From: an uncultured Peptococcaceae bacterium
GTDB taxonomy: Bacteria; Bacillota; Dehalobacteriia; UBA4068
DNA length: 11,759 bases
NCBI GenBank assembly: GCA_947307285.1
Contig: CAMZIS010000018.1
Coordinates: 1-11,759, forward strand
Reading direction: 5' to 3'
The notes under the pieces were generated by a model. It made no database searches, was not told the DNA's origin, and saw nothing but the letters and a program-made list of their open reading frames with translations. Of this stretch, positions 10,835 through 11,759 are shown one piece after another (within the stretch, counting starts at the first letter, position 1; each line of letters opens with the position of its first letter). The translations under genes and the position numbers were made by a program.

Positions 10835-11759
10835 ATGATTTGCCCCAAATGCGGAAAATATGTGGCCGATTACTGCCTCTATTGCTGGTCCTGCGGTCAG
10901 TCCCTGACCCCGCCGGAACCGGAACTTAGCGCCGGGCCGGAAGAGGACGGTCCCGACGAAAAGGCCATAGAAGATATCCCCGCCTCTGTCGAGTTTGACG
11001 AAGAAGCTGCGCGGGCGCAGGAAGCCGCGCCGGCGCAGGAAGCCGCGCCGGCGCAAGAAGTTGCGTCTGCCGAGGAAGAAGAGTTCGGCGGCGATGAGTC
11101 CGACGCCGGTTCCCACGACGCCGCAACGGAAGAAGAGCCTGCCTGCGCTGACGCTGCCGACGCTGACGCTGCCGGCCCCGCCCCGGAGGAAGGGGCCAGC
11201 CCTGAAGCGGAAGGCGCAGCCCAGGAAACCGCCCCTGCCAAAACGGCGAACATAAAGCCCGCGCCGGACAAGGTCTCCTACAAGCCTCTGCGCAACCTGA
11301 TCCTGGGCGCTCTCATCCTGGCCCTGCTGTTGCTGGGCTGGTTCCTGCTGCTTTCCCCCTCCGCCCGCTTCGACCGCAACATGAGCAAGGCCGAGGCCTG
11401 CATGGCGGACAGCGATTATCAGGGCGCGCTGGAGCATTACGCCAAAGCCGCGGCCATCGAGCCCACGGTGGAGGCCCTGCAGGGCCAGGCCGCGGCCTGC
11501 CTCAATCTGGGCGATACCGACGGGGCCCTGGCCTGCTATGAGCAGCTGCTGGCGCAGGAGCCGGAGCTGGAAGCGGTCTACGCTGCCATAGCCGAGGTCT
11601 ATCAGGCCCGGGGCGAATACCGCGAGGCCCTGAACGCCCTGGATCAGGGCATTGAGAACACCTCCTCCGCCACGCTGCAAAAGCAGCTGGACGCCCTCCT
11701 CTCCCAGCTGGGCATCACCGACTACACCGCCGAGGAGGTGGCCGCCGCGGACAACATCT
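10835..11759 (+). CDS. Zinc-ribbon, single-membrane-segment, TPR protein (3' end outside window)
   Basis: At least 308 residues are present without a stop. The ATG at 10835 has GGGAGG (10821-10826) 8 nt upstream. A nearer ATG at 10828 is in another frame and closes quickly. The N-terminus is a zinc ribbon: Cys3-x2-Cys6, then Cys14, Cys17 and Cys20 in YCLYCWSCGQ, one more cysteine than the usual four. Residues of about 25-145 form an acidic Ala/Glu/Pro-rich, probably disordered linker that includes three AQEAAP-type units (61-78). One membrane segment (about 154-173) follows, then helical TPR-like repeats (ADSDYQGALEHYAKAAAIEP; LGDTDGALACYEQLLAQEP; ARGEYREALNALDQGI). With a cytoplasmic zinc ribbon the TPRs would lie outside the membrane. 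Such proteins are common and poorly characterised in Clostridia. A protein-interaction scaffold is the likely role, but no partner is evident. Confidence 0.88.
   Translation, partial: MICPKCGKYVADYCLYCWSCGQSLTPPEPELSAGPEEDGPDEKAIEDIPASVEFDEEAARAQEAAPAQEAAPAQEVASAEEEEFGGDESDAGSHDAATEEEPACADAADADAAGPAPEEGASPEAEGAAQETAPAKTANIKPAPDKVSYKPLRNLILGALILALLLLGWFLLLSPSARFDRNMSKAEACMADSDYQGALEHYAKAAAIEPTVEALQGQAAACLNLGDTDGALACYEQLLAQEPELEAVYAAIAEVYQARGEYREALNALDQGIENTSSATLQKQLDALLSQLGITDYTAEEVAAADNI
11015..11068 (+). repeat. In-frame 18-bp tandem repeat (three units) in the linker coding region
   Basis: Units at 11015-11032 and 11033-11050 are identical (GCGCAGGAAGCCGCGCCG, encoding AQEAAP). The third, 11051-11068, differs at four bases and encodes AQEVAS. 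The repeat keeps the frame and lengthens only the disordered linker, so copy number could vary between strains without breaking the protein. Confidence 0.85.

Noticed and set aside
10805..11680. 291-codon minus-strand frame opposite the zinc-ribbon gene
   Set aside because: The plus-strand frame has a ribosome binding site, promoter, zinc ribbon, membrane segment and TPR pattern. The minus frame is Arg/Gly/Phe-rich and its repeats are only the complement of the AQEAAP repeats.

Overview
The window looks like the chromosome of an anaerobic, GC-rich Gram-positive bacterium, most likely a Bacillota/Clostridia member. The reasons are strong AGGAGG-type ribosome binding sites, consensus TTGnnn-17-TATAAT promoters, a lipoprotein solute-binding protein, a formate/nitrite channel, a ferredoxin-like aldo/keto reductase tail, and high GC in the genes with AT-rich promoters. 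No rRNA, tRNA, CRISPR array, insertion sequence or phage gene was seen. The taxonomic placement is an inference from gene style only.

Layout. (1) 1-251, plus strand: the C-terminal 82 residues of an aldo/keto reductase-type oxidoreductase with two [4Fe-4S] motifs. It is followed by a perfect 14-bp hairpin (271-302) that can terminate transcription from both sides. (2) 323-7243, minus strand, read right to left: a purine uptake and salvage block. It holds a BMP/PnrA-type substrate-binding lipoprotein, a double-domain ABC ATPase, two ABC permeases and adenine deaminase (ade). The lipoprotein has its own promoter (7327-7355) and is followed by a terminator (5885-5914). The ATPase-permease-permease-ade run then has a second promoter (5821-5849). 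(3) 7420-8235, minus strand: an FNT-family formate/nitrite channel, with its promoter at 8273-8300. (4) 8413-10600, plus strand: a probable operon of a YqeY/GatB-like protein, an AI-2E-family permease and a DUF308/HdeD-like membrane protein. Its promoter (8310-8338) is back to back with the FNT promoter. It ends in a 19-bp tandem repeat array (10589-10658) and a GC-rich terminator-like hairpin (10685-10708). (5) 10835-11759, plus strand: a zinc-ribbon, one-membrane-segment, TPR protein that runs off the right edge.

How the genes work together. The BMP lipoprotein should capture a purine nucleoside or nucleobase outside the membrane and pass it to the two permeases, driven by the ATPase. Adenine deaminase, the last gene of the run, would convert adenine to hypoxanthine plus ammonia. 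The substrate is inferred from family and neighbourhood and is not shown directly. The FNT channel belongs to anaerobic one-carbon (formate) or nitrite exchange. The YqeY/AI-2E/DUF308 set has no firmly known joint role.

The protein-coding content is conventional and I found no convincing new multi-gene system. The points most worth a second look are non-coding: mutually exclusive hairpins in the lipoprotein leader, a split promoter/terminator design, the 19-bp repeat array overlapping a stop codon, and a near-identical CGTCA-N3-TGACG palindrome found both in that array and between the two divergent promoters.
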